DNA from: WLMZ01 sp038227995
GTDB taxonomy: Bacteria; Actinomycetota; Acidimicrobiia; Acidimicrobiales; Ilumatobacteraceae
Direction: 5' to 3'
Assembly: GCA_038227995.1 (NCBI GenBank)
Contig: JBBRPP010000003.1
Location: 227,614-291,613, forward strand
DNA: 64,000 nucleotides
Shown here one piece after another: positions 48,301-56,995 of this stretch (positions are counted from its first letter, which is position 1; every line of letters begins with the position of its first letter). A model generated the notes under the pieces. It saw only the letters and a program-made list of their open reading frames with translations. It was not told the DNA's origin and made no database searches. A program made the translations under genes and the position numbers.

Positions 48301-48378
48301 TATTACTTGGCCCGGCCGATGTCGCTCGAGCAGGTGACGGATTGGTTCACCGTCTACGCGCTCGAACCAGTGGGCTGA
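45319..48378 (+). CDS. Membrane sensor diguanylate cyclase/phosphodiesterase (PAS-GGDEF-EAL)
   Basis: 1019 aa. TM1 at about 27-45 (MLVLLLVPLVVTQFLVFG), a 320-residue extracytoplasmic helical sensor like nitrate/NIT-type domains, TM2 at about 358-380, HAMP (RPLRRLTARALDVGRG), a PAS domain (AIVDTANDAIWTIDQSG), GGDEF with intact motif at 668-672, and EAL with EAL at 794-796, DDFGTGYSS at 916 and VVAEGVET. Both domains look catalytically competent for making and breaking c-di-GMP. ATG 45319; GTG 45298 is an alternative. Confidence 0.93.
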   Translation: MPKDVAQGRAAPASPHRFGIHSLSGRMLVLLLVPLVVTQFLVFGDLGQRRSAAAEAAQLVRRIGLMSNAGSIYGPAAFEEMTSLGLATVDQLGVDRSVVATALGFDYQPYLTRSRSQLDRALDVLADTYGSVVLADGHTVAERMGDLRIALSAQRTLLDQHRATSPDITGAIAGVTDLVDELVRSTQRGLATAKDADVAAIANESLRLVSMLQAVTTETRANAAGLGALNGARPSSEALGASGVAQFTIQQYGALITSQPSGAAAWQRFVSSAPLSAYDQIRPQIAQALAQRTQVEATVNASGQPALITDPALIRQFAQILQVSFDRLEAFERFATTRFANLTSHATSIGEHADHSVTMWIALLVIDTLVSLVLLALTLLTTLRPLRRLTARALDVGRGQIPADPLPVSGPSDVRAVTVTFNTMVNTLASFESQLAGLAAGQELVPAADAVTPGSLGESLRGSVRHLSDVTTRLRESEALATAIVDTANDAIWTIDQSGRVLSANAAGERILDIPADLQVGSRLQLLFGGRPEVIELSGEMQFKRADGTTVHALISQSEVRVENRVLHAVFARDISERKRLEERLVYQAHHDMLTGLPNRLATIEHLDETLRRSMEAQRPVGVLFIDLDGFKAINDGRGHASGDQLLREVARRLRRGLRDTEFVGRLGGDEFLVVTEGLDLPNLITLGHRLILALAQPFQAGEDLFVVSATAGAALSTQDLDGLELIRQADVAVYHAKSHGRGRLVVFDDALQVAVAANAEIEIALRGAIMSNELELHFQPVLDLRTGEAWGAEALVRWNRPGYGQLAPDSFIPVAEKTSLIIDLDRWVIHQALRTLAAWQRDPARRDLHLAVNVSGRHLTEGDLVGCLRAAVLDTGADPSKLELEITETHLLADLDRANGVLRTLREWGIDVAVDDFGTGYSSMSYLRELEIDTIKIDRVFVARTQVAGYDRTIVEVLLQLAAALGLNVVAEGVETSEQLDFLQDENCNRVQGYYLARPMSLEQVTDWFTVYALEPVG

Positions 48379-48530
48379 AAGCCCTCGTCGCGTCCGGTGC
48401 TGCAGACATCACTGTTTCAAGGATGAGCCGATGTCAGTCGTGGCCGAGACCTGTCCCCGCTGCGGCTCGCCGCTGAGCCTGCGATTGTCACCACGCTGAC
48501 CGCAACCGTCAGCGGATGTACGCTCCGGCC

Positions 48531-48755
48531 ATGGCGTACAAGCTGCGTGCCGTCACGCTCACGAAATCGATCGGTGACGACGAAGGCATGACGCGCTACT
48601 TGTACGTCGACAAGGCCACGGGCAAGACGATGACGTTGCTCGAACCGCTCTACCCCACCGACGACGTCGCGGGTGTGATGAAGGCAGAGCCGAGCCGCGA
48701 GCACATCACGACACGGGGCATCATCAAGATCGTCACGACCTGGAGCCGTCCGTAG
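48531..48755 (+). CDS. Small hypothetical protein
   Basis: 74 aa from ATG 48531 (ATG 48516 would add five residues). MAYKLRAVTLTKSIGDDEGM, RYLYVDKATGKTMTLLEPLY, EHITTRGIIKIVTTWSRP. Soluble, no motif known to me. The gap from 48379 holds only a 22-codon frame with CPRCGS, judged spurious. Moderate codon-bias support. Confidence 0.55.
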   Translation: MAYKLRAVTLTKSIGDDEGMTRYLYVDKATGKTMTLLEPLYPTDDVAGVMKAEPSREHITTRGIIKIVTTWSRP

Positions 48756-48843
48756 CGGAGGCCAACCGGGTCACACAGCGGGACCTTCGCCTCTACTCCT
48801 CCACGCCTGTCTGGCGGTCGAATGAAGTCATGAGAACTGCGAA

Positions 48844-49602
48844 ATGCGTCCGCTGGCCATGATCACCCATCGACCTCGTACCGCACCGTCGGAGACACTG
48901 AGCTCGTCTCCGTATTGTCGTGTCGTCGTGCCATGTGACGGCCTGCCCGACGCGCGCCTGCTGACGGTGGGCGACGCAGTCGCCAAACGTCTCGACGTTC
49001 CACTCGTCCTGCTCTCCATCGTGAGCGCCGGCCTCGAACAGCGCGACACGTTCGAACTCCAGGCGTCCGTCGACCGAACGCATGTCGATGCCACGGCGAT
49101 CGTCCGCCCTGACGACGGGCGCACCATCGAGGAACAGCTCGGTGAAGCGGCCGGTGAGGCCGGCTCGCTCCTCTGCATGCAGACGAATGCGCGGTCACCA
49201 AAGTTGGAGGCCCTGTCCGGAAGCACGGGCGAGAGAGTGATTCGTTCGGCGGCCGCCGAGGTTCTCGTTGTGGGGCCGCGCTGCGACTCCGGTTTCGCAG
49301 GACGGACGATGATCATCGCGGTTCCGGACGGCGAAGGGTCGGAGCCGTGGGTCGAATCGATGCACCGGGCCGCGAGTCAACTTCGTCTCGAGCCGACCGT
49401 CGTGACGGTGGCCGACGATCAGGATCCGCGGAACGTGCTCGTCGCGGTCAGTAGCCGAGAAGATGTCGCGCTGATCGCGATGGCGACACAGCGCAAGAGC
49501 ACCGTGAGGCGGCTCGTCGTGGGCAGCACCACGTTGGCCGTCATGTCGCGAGCGCGCTGTCCCGTGCTGGTGCGCTCGGTGGACGAAGGTGATCGCCGAT
49601 GA
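48844..49602 (+). CDS. Universal stress protein family, two-domain
   Basis: 252 aa. Two USP-like halves: CRVVVPCDGLPDARLLTVGDAVAKRL and a second ending EDVALIAMATQRKSTVRRLVVGSTTLAVMSRARCPVLV, where the G-x2-G-x9-G(S/T) ATP-site pattern is partly kept (VVGSTTLAVM). Role in stress tolerance by family. ATGA overlap with the acyl-CoA dehydrogenase gene, an uncommon pairing. Confidence 0.8.
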   Translation: MRPLAMITHRPRTAPSETLSSSPYCRVVVPCDGLPDARLLTVGDAVAKRLDVPLVLLSIVSAGLEQRDTFELQASVDRTHVDATAIVRPDDGRTIEEQLGEAAGEAGSLLCMQTNARSPKLEALSGSTGERVIRSAAAEVLVVGPRCDSGFAGRTMIIAVPDGEGSEPWVESMHRAASQLRLEPTVVTVADDQDPRNVLVAVSSREDVALIAMATQRKSTVRRLVVGSTTLAVMSRARCPVLVRSVDEGDRR

Positions 49603-50861
49603 CTCCCGCGCGAATGAACTGCAAGCCCGTTCCGACGCTGGACGAGCGAATCAACGACATTCGAATGCGCACCGCAGCAATCGTCAACGATGACATTCTG
49701 CCGAACGAGCAAATGCTCGCCGCCGGGCACGCGAACGGTGCAAGTTGGAGCACCCGGACTGAAGCGCTCACCATTCGGGCGGACGTGAAGGATCGCGTCA
49801 AGAGCGCCGGTCTCTGGGCTCCACACCTTCCACGCGAGTACGGCGGAATGGGCCTCGACTTTCTCGCGCACGCGTACATGAACGAGGTCCTGGCATACGC
49901 GACGGGGGCCGCCGAGTTGTTCGGCGTCGTCGCGCCGAACTCCGGCAACCAGTCGTTGCTCGTCAAGTACGGCACTGACGATCAGAAGAAACGCTGGCTG
50001 ATGCCGCTGGTCGACGGAACGATGGAGAGCGGGTTCTCGATGACCGAACCGCACAACGCCGGATCAGATCCGCGATCCCTGGACACCACGGCTGTTCGGG
50101 AAGGCGACTCGTGGGTGATCAACGGTCACAAGTGGTTCACGTCCAACGGGATCGATGCCGACTTCTTCATCGTGATGTGTCGGGTCGCGAGCGATGCGAC
50201 GGCCGACCGCAGGGTTGGGCCGATGGTCCAGATCATCGTTCCTGCCTCGACCCGCGGCGTGAACATCGTCCGCGGCATCGGTGTGTGGGGCCGGCCGGAC
50301 AGTGACCATTGTGAGATCCGATACGAGGACGTACGCGTCCCGATCGAGAATGCACTGGGCGATGTCGGCGAGGGCCACCAAGCCGCCCAGGACCGACTCG
50401 GTGCCGGCCGAATCTTCCACTGCATGAACGCCGTCGGACAGATGTGGCGGGCCTTCGATCTGATGGTCGAGCGAGCCCGGGAACGCGTCGTCCACGGCGG
50501 GTTGCTGCAGGACAAACAGTTCGTACAGGGCTTCATCGCCGACAGCTACATGGACATCCAAGCGTCGCGGCTGATGACGATTCACGCCGCAGAGAAGATC
50601 GATCAGGGACTGGACGCGGCGAGAACGGACATCTCGGCGATCAAGGTCTTCGTGCCCGCCGCCTACTCGCGGGTGGTGGACCGCGCAATCCAGGTGTGGG
50701 GTGCGGCCGGCATCTCCAACGACCTGCCTCTGGCGGAGATGTACACCGCGGCGCGGACGCTGCGGATCGCCGACGGACCGGACGAAGTCCACAAGATCCT
50801 GATCGCCAAGAACGTGCTCGCCGCGGCAGCAAGGGACGGATCGTGGGACTTCGGCAACTGA
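49599..50861 (+). CDS. Acyl-CoA dehydrogenase-family protein
   Basis: 420 aa. APHLPREYGGMGLDFLAHAY, FSMTEPHNAGSDPRSLDT (FAD-contact), GDSWVINGHKWFTSNGIDAD, and C-terminal QVWGAAGISNDLPLAEMYTAARTLRIADGPDEVHKI, where the R-x-x-x-I-x-D-G-x-x-E-V-H motif ends an ACAD. Resembles the ACAD10/11-like group acting on longer or modified acyl chains. Last core-type gene before the tRNA relic. Confidence 0.9.
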   Translation: MTPARMNCKPVPTLDERINDIRMRTAAIVNDDILPNEQMLAAGHANGASWSTRTEALTIRADVKDRVKSAGLWAPHLPREYGGMGLDFLAHAYMNEVLAYATGAAELFGVVAPNSGNQSLLVKYGTDDQKKRWLMPLVDGTMESGFSMTEPHNAGSDPRSLDTTAVREGDSWVINGHKWFTSNGIDADFFIVMCRVASDATADRRVGPMVQIIVPASTRGVNIVRGIGVWGRPDSDHCEIRYEDVRVPIENALGDVGEGHQAAQDRLGAGRIFHCMNAVGQMWRAFDLMVERARERVVHGGLLQDKQFVQGFIADSYMDIQASRLMTIHAAEKIDQGLDAARTDISAIKVFVPAAYSRVVDRAIQVWGAAGISNDLPLAEMYTAARTLRIADGPDEVHKILIAKNVLAAAARDGSWDFGN

Positions 50862-50953
50862 CTGCGAGTTCGACGGCAGTCGACAAGGCTGGAGAAAGTC
50901 AATGATGTGACCACCGACCGCGGAAGGTCGCCTGAGCCCGCGCGGCGACCCAG

Positions 50954-50995
50954 TGGGGCGGGTGGGTATCGAACCCACGACCCAGGGATTATGAG
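50954..50995 (-). pseudogene. 3' half of a tRNA with CAT anticodon (possible att site)
   Basis: Read on the minus strand: loop CTCATAA (anticodon CAT), anticodon 3' strand, variable loop, T arm GTGGG-TTCGATA-CCCAC and acceptor strand CCGCCCC plus A. The 5' side does not continue: upstream bases cannot pair with the anticodon or acceptor strands, and no D arm is present. A tRNA 3' half with a clean break at the anticodon loop is what site-specific integration leaves. The 210 bp to the next gene include a 12-bp near-tandem repeat (51103-51126) and nothing else recognised. Confidence 0.75.
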
Positions 50996-51204
50996 TGGCT
51001 CCGGAGCCGTCCATCTCGTGCTGAATAGTGGCGTTGACCAGGTGTTTGTCCGGTCGAATGTCCACCGAGTATTGCCAAGTGTCGACTGGTGGTGCCGAAT
51101 TTCTTGGATGAAATCTTGGATGGAATCCGTCCACGACAACTGGATCGATCAGACGCGGTTCGCTTGTCGGTCGAGCGCCTCGGTGGATGACGGTTCGGGT
51201 TCGG

Positions 51205-51504
51205 TCAACGCAGTCCTGGTTGCTTGGTCTGTCGCCGAAGCGCGAACGCAATGATGAGCAACAGCGCACCCGCGTCGCACCAGACGAACACTCGCTCGAA
51301 CACATGCGAATCGCCTCGCTGCGGATAGTACGCGGCGCTGGTTTTGGGCGCGTACGCGAACCAGCCCGGATTCACCGGGCGAAGTTGCTTGTCGACGTAC
51401 AGAGCCAAAGCTGCGAGCACAACGCCGATCAACAGCGCGCTGACCAGCCGCACACCTCGACTCCACGGTTTCGACCTCCGCTGAGACGTCGACAGGCAAT
51501 CCAC
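51205..51504 (-). CDS. Small membrane protein with two TM helices
   Basis: 99 aa from GTG 51504. Basic N-terminus, TM1 GVRLVSALLIGVVLAALALY, a 35-residue loop with aromatic residues (NPGWFAYAPKTSAAYYPQRG), TM2 VWCDAGALLLIIAFAL, basic tail. Not recognised. First gene after the tRNA relic. Confidence 0.6.
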   Translation of the reverse strand: MDCLSTSQRRSKPWSRGVRLVSALLIGVVLAALALYVDKQLRPVNPGWFAYAPKTSAAYYPQRGDSHVFERVFVWCDAGALLLIIAFALRRQTKQPGLR

Positions 51505-51590
51505 CGAACCGTCATGACGGTTTCAACGTCGGCGACGCACTGCTCGCGGACCATCCTCTTGGCGTGTCAGTTCGTCTACGCTCCCTTCTT

Positions 51591-52451
51591 ATGCGTCGAT
51601 ACTTCCTCACGGCAGCAGGGCTGCTCATCCTCTGCTCGTGCAGCAGTTCCAGCAAGGCCGGTTCGCAGGCCACCTCCTCAACGACTACGGCGACTGCCGC
51701 CACGACAACCAGCGTCGCGGCCACGACGGTCATACGGCCGGTTGCTTCAAGCGCTGAGCCGGCATCATCGGTGGCTTCAACACCCCCGGTGTTGCCGCCC
51801 TCGACCGCTCCAAGCGCGAGCGCATCGATTCAGCCAGCCGACACTGAGCACAAGGGTTCGTTCGGCTTCACGGATGCCAACGGCAATACGTTCACCATTT
51901 CGTTTGACCTCAGCGGCCTGACCGCGACAAAGTCGACGGCCGACTCCGAAGCAGGGATGGCTCAAATTACGACGACGGCAGAGGGCTCGCTCACAATATC
52001 GAATACCTCAGCGCAGACCGTCAGTGTGAGCTCCATGCCAATTTTTATCATGTATTTTTCACTGACTGCGGGCGAAACATGTTTCAACCCGAACGGTCAG
52101 GTCGTTGTGGGCACTTCGACGGCCTGCCCGATGGTGTCCATAGCTATCGACAGTTCGTTTCAAAATGCGACCCCAATTGATCCCGGAAAGTCGCTGGTAC
52201 TCCCAACCCGATCAAGCACAATCGATGACGTTTCCGAGGCAGTAGTCGATGAGGCGGTTCAGCTCGTCAATGGACATGCCCTACCAGATCTCATATCGAT
52301 AGTCGGTGGCCCAGCGAGCACCTGCAGCGTGGGCAGCCCAGACAACAGCGTATGGATCGTTCTCGACAGCAACTGGCAACCGACTGAGGCGTCCGTCACC
52401 GAGCCGCCACGCGGCGCTGCGCGCAAGCCCTGCAAATTACCGTCTCAGTGA
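51591..52451 (+). CDS. Lipoprotein of unknown function
   Basis: 286 aa. MRRYFLTAAGLLILCSCSSSS is a lipoprotein signal (Cys at about 15 or 17), followed by an 80-residue Thr/Ser/Ala/Pro linker and a beta-rich domain (SFGFTDANGNTFTISFDLSG, QITTTAEGSLTISNTSAQTV) resembling immunoglobulin-like or DUF4352-like folds. From about 51950 the DNA is visibly poorer in GC than the flanks. Possibly works with the neighbouring surface proteins. Confidence 0.75.
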   Translation: MRRYFLTAAGLLILCSCSSSSKAGSQATSSTTTATAATTTSVAATTVIRPVASSAEPASSVASTPPVLPPSTAPSASASIQPADTEHKGSFGFTDANGNTFTISFDLSGLTATKSTADSEAGMAQITTTAEGSLTISNTSAQTVSVSSMPIFIMYFSLTAGETCFNPNGQVVVGTSTACPMVSIAIDSSFQNATPIDPGKSLVLPTRSSTIDDVSEAVVDEAVQLVNGHALPDLISIVGGPASTCSVGSPDNSVWIVLDSNWQPTEASVTEPPRGAARKPCKLPSQ

Positions 52452-52551
52452 ATCCTGATTCCCGTTCAGGAGTTGACGCGGAGTGCAAATGGCCTGACGC
52501 TCGTCTGGTCAAATAGGCAGCGCTACATGAATCACTCTTGACAGGAGGCTG

Positions 52552-53085
52552 GTGATTGCTAGACGGTCGATCAACTACAAGCACCGACACCATCAATTCC
52601 GAAGCGCCGCGAAAGTAGGCAGAGCGATCAGGGGCGTCAACGACGCGGTCTATGCCTTAGCGCCGTTGGCGCTTGAGGAAGTCGGCGAGGCGGGATACGA
52701 CCACCAACCTTCGAGGTCGATCTCATCGACGGAGCTGATCGACGACAATTTCAACCAGCAGCATTCCAACAAGTCCGATACTGGTGGCGAAGATCGCTGC
52801 CATCTTGTGAAGGTGCTTCCCGGCGTCCGTGTTCGACCCTACTCCCAGCTCTCTTTCTTGGTGCTATGGGCGTACCTGACGGCGGTGCTCGTGAACTCCG
52901 CGGGTGCCACTGCTGCCGCAGTAGCGCGATTCTTCGAGCTCGAGGACCGAGAAGATCGAGCTGCTCCGCGCGTTAGCGGGCCTGGATCGGTCCGTCGGAA
53001 GTCCCCGCACCCGCTCCGTGATTCGTCGAGCGGATCGAGTCCGGTGTGGATCGGTCGTGGAAGAGCGATCGGTAGCGGCTGCTAG
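52552..53085 (+). CDS. Doubtful hypothetical ORF
   Basis: 177 aa from GTG 52552, 3 nt after AGGAGG, which is close for a ribosome-binding site. Composition is odd for this genome (SNKSDTGGEDRCHLVKV, one hydrophobic stretch LSFLVLWAYLTAVLVNSAG). The area has reduced GC and no recognisable homologue on either strand; on the minus strand only a 26-codon frame with a TM-like stretch (about 52735-52815) is visible. May be a remnant. Confidence 0.3.
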   Translation: MIARRSINYKHRHHQFRSAAKVGRAIRGVNDAVYALAPLALEEVGEAGYDHQPSRSISSTELIDDNFNQQHSNKSDTGGEDRCHLVKVLPGVRVRPYSQLSFLVLWAYLTAVLVNSAGATAAAVARFFELEDREDRAAPRVSGPGSVRRKSPHPLRDSSSGSSPVWIGRGRAIGSGC

Positions 53086-53114
53086 TGTCCGCTGTAGTCG
53101 ATGGGAGGTCCGGG

Positions 53115-56072
53115 ATGCTTGGAGGGCAGCGCAAGGGCGGGCAGCGGGCTGGCGGCGGTGTTCGTTCGATTGTATGCAGCACGGCCCGACGTGGCGTCGT
53201 CTCGATGCTTGCGCTGGCGTCGTTTTGCTTCTTGATCGGAGCGTCACCGAATGCGGCGGGCGCGTCGGCCGGTTCGGCGAGCGGGCAGAGTGCTGCCGCC
53301 GCGGCGAAGCAAGAGGGGAGCGAGCCTCGAGCGGAGCCGACCGGCCTACCGTCGTACTTCGACGCGTGCACCGTGTTCTCGCCGGACCTGATCGGTGCCG
53401 CAATCGGAAAGACGTTGACATTGAGAGACACACTTGGCCCGGAGGGATTCGAGGCCGCTGCGTGCTCGTACCTGGGTCCGTTCTCTGCTTCGGGCCAGTT
53501 GTCGGTCGACGTGAGGGCGTTCACCCGTGCCTCGGTGGAGGGCTCGGGATCCGACTTCTCGGTCGACGGTGCGTTCGTCGGCGACTTCCCGATCGATCCC
53601 GCGTCAGCCGTGGATGTCGCGTTGGGCGATCACGCTCAGTTCGGTCACGAGTCAGGCACCGACCAGATCAGCGAGCTCACCGTTCGGGCTGGCGATATCC
53701 GCCTGATCGTTGGCGTTGCCAGTGATCCGGGCGCTGAGCAGGCCACGGCGACGGCGGCAGCGGAAGCCATGTTGCAGATCCTCACGTCGACGCCGCCTGC
53801 AGCAGATCCGGTGCTCGCGGACGGCTCGCTCAGTCCGGCCGCGTCGTCGTACGTCTTCGGTGACGGACGCGAGTTCGACGTTCACGCCTCTGTCGGATCC
53901 AACCGGAACGCGGTGCTGGCCGAGCTCGACGGTGCGGTCACGTCTGGCCGCAACGTGTACTTCAACGGCGACGAACCATCGGAGCTGGACCTGCGACGGT
54001 ACGCGTTGAGCACCCATGGAGCCGATCGCATCGCGGTGCTCGAGTTCGCCGGCCCGCTCGGGCTGCGAACGACCTGGGACAAGGTCCCGATCAGTCAACG
54101 GATCGAGGTCATCTTCACGCCGCCGGGAAGTGGAACGGCCATCGCCGTAGCGATCGAGCCCGATGGATCGGGAGCAGTCGTCACCGATCCCGGTGGCGCC
54201 GCAACGATCTCGGCTGCGGCGCCCGTGCTGATCACGGGCAACTGGGCCGCGCTGGTCATTCCCGGGTCGCTCGGCATCGGCGCCGACTGGTCGGTCAAGG
54301 CCACAGTGCGGATGGAGTCGGCGACGCCGCTGTCGCCCGGCACTGCGCGGACGGGCTGGGCGCTCGAAACAGTGCCGGTCACCGTCGGCGCGCTCACCGG
54401 CGAGGCCGGATCATCGGTGCCGGTCGACAACGCCTCGATCCTCAAGGGCTTCGCTCCCGGCAGCACTTCCGCCGCCGGTGGCCTCGTCACCACGGGTCCG
54501 TTGCCCACACCGACCATCACGTCGGTCGCATTCGATGCACGTGACGGTCAGCGAAAGCTCGCTGTCACCTTCGATCGACCGCTGAAGATCCTTCCCGCCG
54601 GCGTGAGCCCAGCATCCGTCGACCTCGTTGTCAACGTGGAGCTGGCGCCACCGGGCGGCTTGTCCTCGGCCCCGCCACTCACCATCGCCTGGAACCTGAT
54701 GACCGACGCAACAGGCGCGGACCGTGTGTCTGCGACTGCGTCGGTCCGCGATGCCAGTGGCTTGCTGGCGACGGTGCCATTGACGGCGGCGGGACCGGTC
54801 GTCACGATCGACCTCGCCCAGTCGACGCCCACCACGACGCCGCCTCCTGCGCCAACGACCACCACGTCGCCGGACACGACGGTCGCCATCCGGATCCCCA
54901 CACTCAAGCTCGGCGGCCGTACACAGAAGTTCCGACTGAACATCGTGCTGTCCGCCGATCAATGCCTTTGCCCAACGGGCGCGCCTGCCGGATACGATGC
55001 GTCGGGTCTCATGCGCGACTCGCTGTCCGTGATCATCTCCGGCGACGCGATAGCGCTCACCAGAAAGTCGACCGGCTCCACTGCGGTTGGTGCGCTCGAC
55101 CCGGCGACAGGTCATTTCGAAGCGTCGAACGCCACCGAGTTCTGGTCGGGCACCCTCGACAACGGCTTGAACGGTGAGTACGCCGTCGTCGGTCCCACGT
55201 CAGCGGCACCCGCCAGCCGAACGCCAGCGAGCGTCTTCTCCACCCGCATGCAGTCCCCGGCCACCACGGCTGGCACAGGTGCCGGTGGGTGGAGCAGCCT
55301 GCTCGACCCACTCAACCAGGCTGCTAACGCGGCGAGCGGCGGTGGCGCGCCTGGGGCGCCCGGGCCGGCGGTCGTGGCCTCACCGTGCGGGCCGACCGAG
55401 ACGTATCAGGTCTATGCCGGCGGCGGCGAATACATCACCACGACCCAGCCGCCGCCGTTCTTCCTGCCGGACCAATCGTTCAACCAGAACAACTACATGT
55501 CCAACTACGACTTCGGGAGTGCCGTCTCCGGGCGCTGGCCGCCGCCCGGATGCGGAGGCGGCCAAGGAATTCGAGCGACCACGGGGGCAACCACAGCGTT
55601 GCCGGTCGCGCGCCACGGACGGACGAGGATCGCAACGAGCGAGCAGACCGAGTCGGCGCCGCTGACACTCGCGGACGTGGCCGAGAACTGGACCCTGCGC
55701 GCGACCACGTTCATCGAGCAGAGTGCGAGCGGAGCATTCGTCGATCAATCACAGTTCAGCGCGACGACACGGCTCGATCTGTTGACGACGTTCACTCCGA
55801 TCGCGGTGCCGAGCAGCCCCACGACCGTCCCGACCGGCTCGACCACAGTGACAACGAACAGCACTGCGACGAGCAACGGGACTGCGTCGACGCCGAGTGC
55901 GGCTGAACCGACGACGACATCGCCGTCCGGACCCTCGACTGCATCGACGTCCACCGCACCATCATCCTCGGGCTCGGGCAGCGGCTCGACCGTCGTGGCG
56001 ATCGTCGTCATCGTTGTCGCAGCCGGCACAGCGATCGCAATCGGTCTCTCGCGTCGACGACGAAAGCACTAG
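53115..56072 (+). CDS. Large cell-surface protein with C-terminal TM anchor
   Basis: 985 aa from ATG 53115, 6 nt after GGGAGG; a GTG at 53085 lacks a site. Signal segment GVVSMLALASFCFLIGASPN (about 38-57), an N-terminal domain similar to DUF3558-type exported proteins (SYFDACTVFSPDLIGAAIG), several beta-rich regions, a Thr/Pro linker (STPTTTPPPAPTTTTSP), then a 100-residue Ser/Thr stalk, TM helix VVAIVVIVVAAGTAIAIGL and the stop-transfer RRRRKH. No LPxTG sortase signal. Likely displayed on the cell surface; ligand unknown. Confidence 0.8.
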   Translation: MLGGQRKGGQRAGGGVRSIVCSTARRGVVSMLALASFCFLIGASPNAAGASAGSASGQSAAAAAKQEGSEPRAEPTGLPSYFDACTVFSPDLIGAAIGKTLTLRDTLGPEGFEAAACSYLGPFSASGQLSVDVRAFTRASVEGSGSDFSVDGAFVGDFPIDPASAVDVALGDHAQFGHESGTDQISELTVRAGDIRLIVGVASDPGAEQATATAAAEAMLQILTSTPPAADPVLADGSLSPAASSYVFGDGREFDVHASVGSNRNAVLAELDGAVTSGRNVYFNGDEPSELDLRRYALSTHGADRIAVLEFAGPLGLRTTWDKVPISQRIEVIFTPPGSGTAIAVAIEPDGSGAVVTDPGGAATISAAAPVLITGNWAALVIPGSLGIGADWSVKATVRMESATPLSPGTARTGWALETVPVTVGALTGEAGSSVPVDNASILKGFAPGSTSAAGGLVTTGPLPTPTITSVAFDARDGQRKLAVTFDRPLKILPAGVSPASVDLVVNVELAPPGGLSSAPPLTIAWNLMTDATGADRVSATASVRDASGLLATVPLTAAGPVVTIDLAQSTPTTTPPPAPTTTTSPDTTVAIRIPTLKLGGRTQKFRLNIVLSADQCLCPTGAPAGYDASGLMRDSLSVIISGDAIALTRKSTGSTAVGALDPATGHFEASNATEFWSGTLDNGLNGEYAVVGPTSAAPASRTPASVFSTRMQSPATTAGTGAGGWSSLLDPLNQAANAASGGGAPGAPGPAVVASPCGPTETYQVYAGGGEYITTTQPPPFFLPDQSFNQNNYMSNYDFGSAVSGRWPPPGCGGGQGIRATTGATTALPVARHGRTRIATSEQTESAPLTLADVAENWTLRATTFIEQSASGAFVDQSQFSATTRLDLLTTFTPIAVPSSPTTVPTGSTTVTTNSTATSNGTASTPSAAEPTTTSPSGPSTASTSTAPSSSGSGSGSTVVAIVVIVVAAGTAIAIGLSRRRRKH

Positions 56073-56343
56073 CAGGGTGCTGAAATTCGACAAGTTCATC
56101 GGTGTAAACGCATGGTCTGATCCCGGACCCGAGCCGGGTTCAGGGCCTCGGCAGATGCGGCGACACCGGCAAACCTCCCGATTCCATCCCTGCCCACGAC
56201 CCGAACCCACCGCGACCTCCTACGAAAGTTGCAACGATCGGTTGAACTCGCCTGCGCATGATGCAATCGAACCTGCCAGCGTCAGAAACTCACTGGCATT
56301 CGTTGTCGGCGGCCGAGGGTAACGCTGTGGGTAGGGTTTCGGA

Positions 56344-56931
56344 ATGCGCTTATCGGCTCGCAACACGACATCGCTCGTGGCTGTGACGACCGGCCTGATG
56401 TTTCTCTTCGCTGGGTGCGGCAGCAAGTCGGTTGGTGTTGCCAACGAACGGTCGAGGCAGGGCACGATCGAGGACACGACGGGCGAGATCAGTACCGAAT
56501 CGGGCCAAGAGACGGCAACGTCCACAGGCGACAGCGGCCCGTGCAACAGCGCGGCCGAACAGATCGAATCGCCCGTCGTTGTCTCGGGCGACGCGACGAC
56601 CATGGCAACTCTGGGCGTCGCGAGCCTCGAATGCGGAGAGCTGAACGCCGACGGGTGGGCGTCGCTCGGCGGCGATCCGGAACTGTTCGATGCGACTGAA
56701 ACGGTCGAGATCACGGCCGCACGCGGCCCGACCGTGGTCGTCGCCTGGGATGCTCCCGTCGACTTCACCCAGACGGGATCTGGAAAGTGGATCGCCGAGA
56801 ACGTCCCGGATGGTTGCTACCGGTTGACGATGCACGCGGAGTCCAACTCGAAACGATCTTCGGCCGAGTATGGGCTCGACGTCCGCGTCGGCGGCGCGAC
56901 CGTGCCGTGTCCGCAGCAGAACACAAGCTGA
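56344..56931 (+). CDS. Small lipoprotein
   Basis: 195 aa. Signal with lipobox LFAGC (SLVAVTTGLMFLFAGCGSKS), acidic Thr/Ser/Glu linker, and a compact beta domain (ETVEITAARGPTVVVAWDAP, DGCYRLTMHAESNSKRSS) with four Cys that may form disulfides. Not recognised. The 271-bp gap before it holds a CCGGG-stem hairpin (56122-56138) that may end the surface-protein transcript. Confidence 0.72.
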   Translation: MRLSARNTTSLVAVTTGLMFLFAGCGSKSVGVANERSRQGTIEDTTGEISTESGQETATSTGDSGPCNSAAEQIESPVVVSGDATTMATLGVASLECGELNADGWASLGGDPELFDATETVEITAARGPTVVVAWDAPVDFTQTGSGKWIAENVPDGCYRLTMHAESNSKRSSAEYGLDVRVGGATVPCPQQNTS

Positions 56932-56995
56932 TGCGTAGCGCAGCAGCAAGACGAGGCCCGTAACGCGCACGTGTCCCTGATGTGGCGGACTCGAT

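Noticed and set aside
48431..48499. 22-codon frame with CPRCGS
   Set aside because: Too short, no second Cys pair to complete a zinc ribbon, and no clear ribosome-binding site; likely chance.
50996..51204. Integrase gene next to the tRNA scar
   Set aside because: Short frames exist but none shows recombinase motifs; the only recombinase traces are at 61070-61325.
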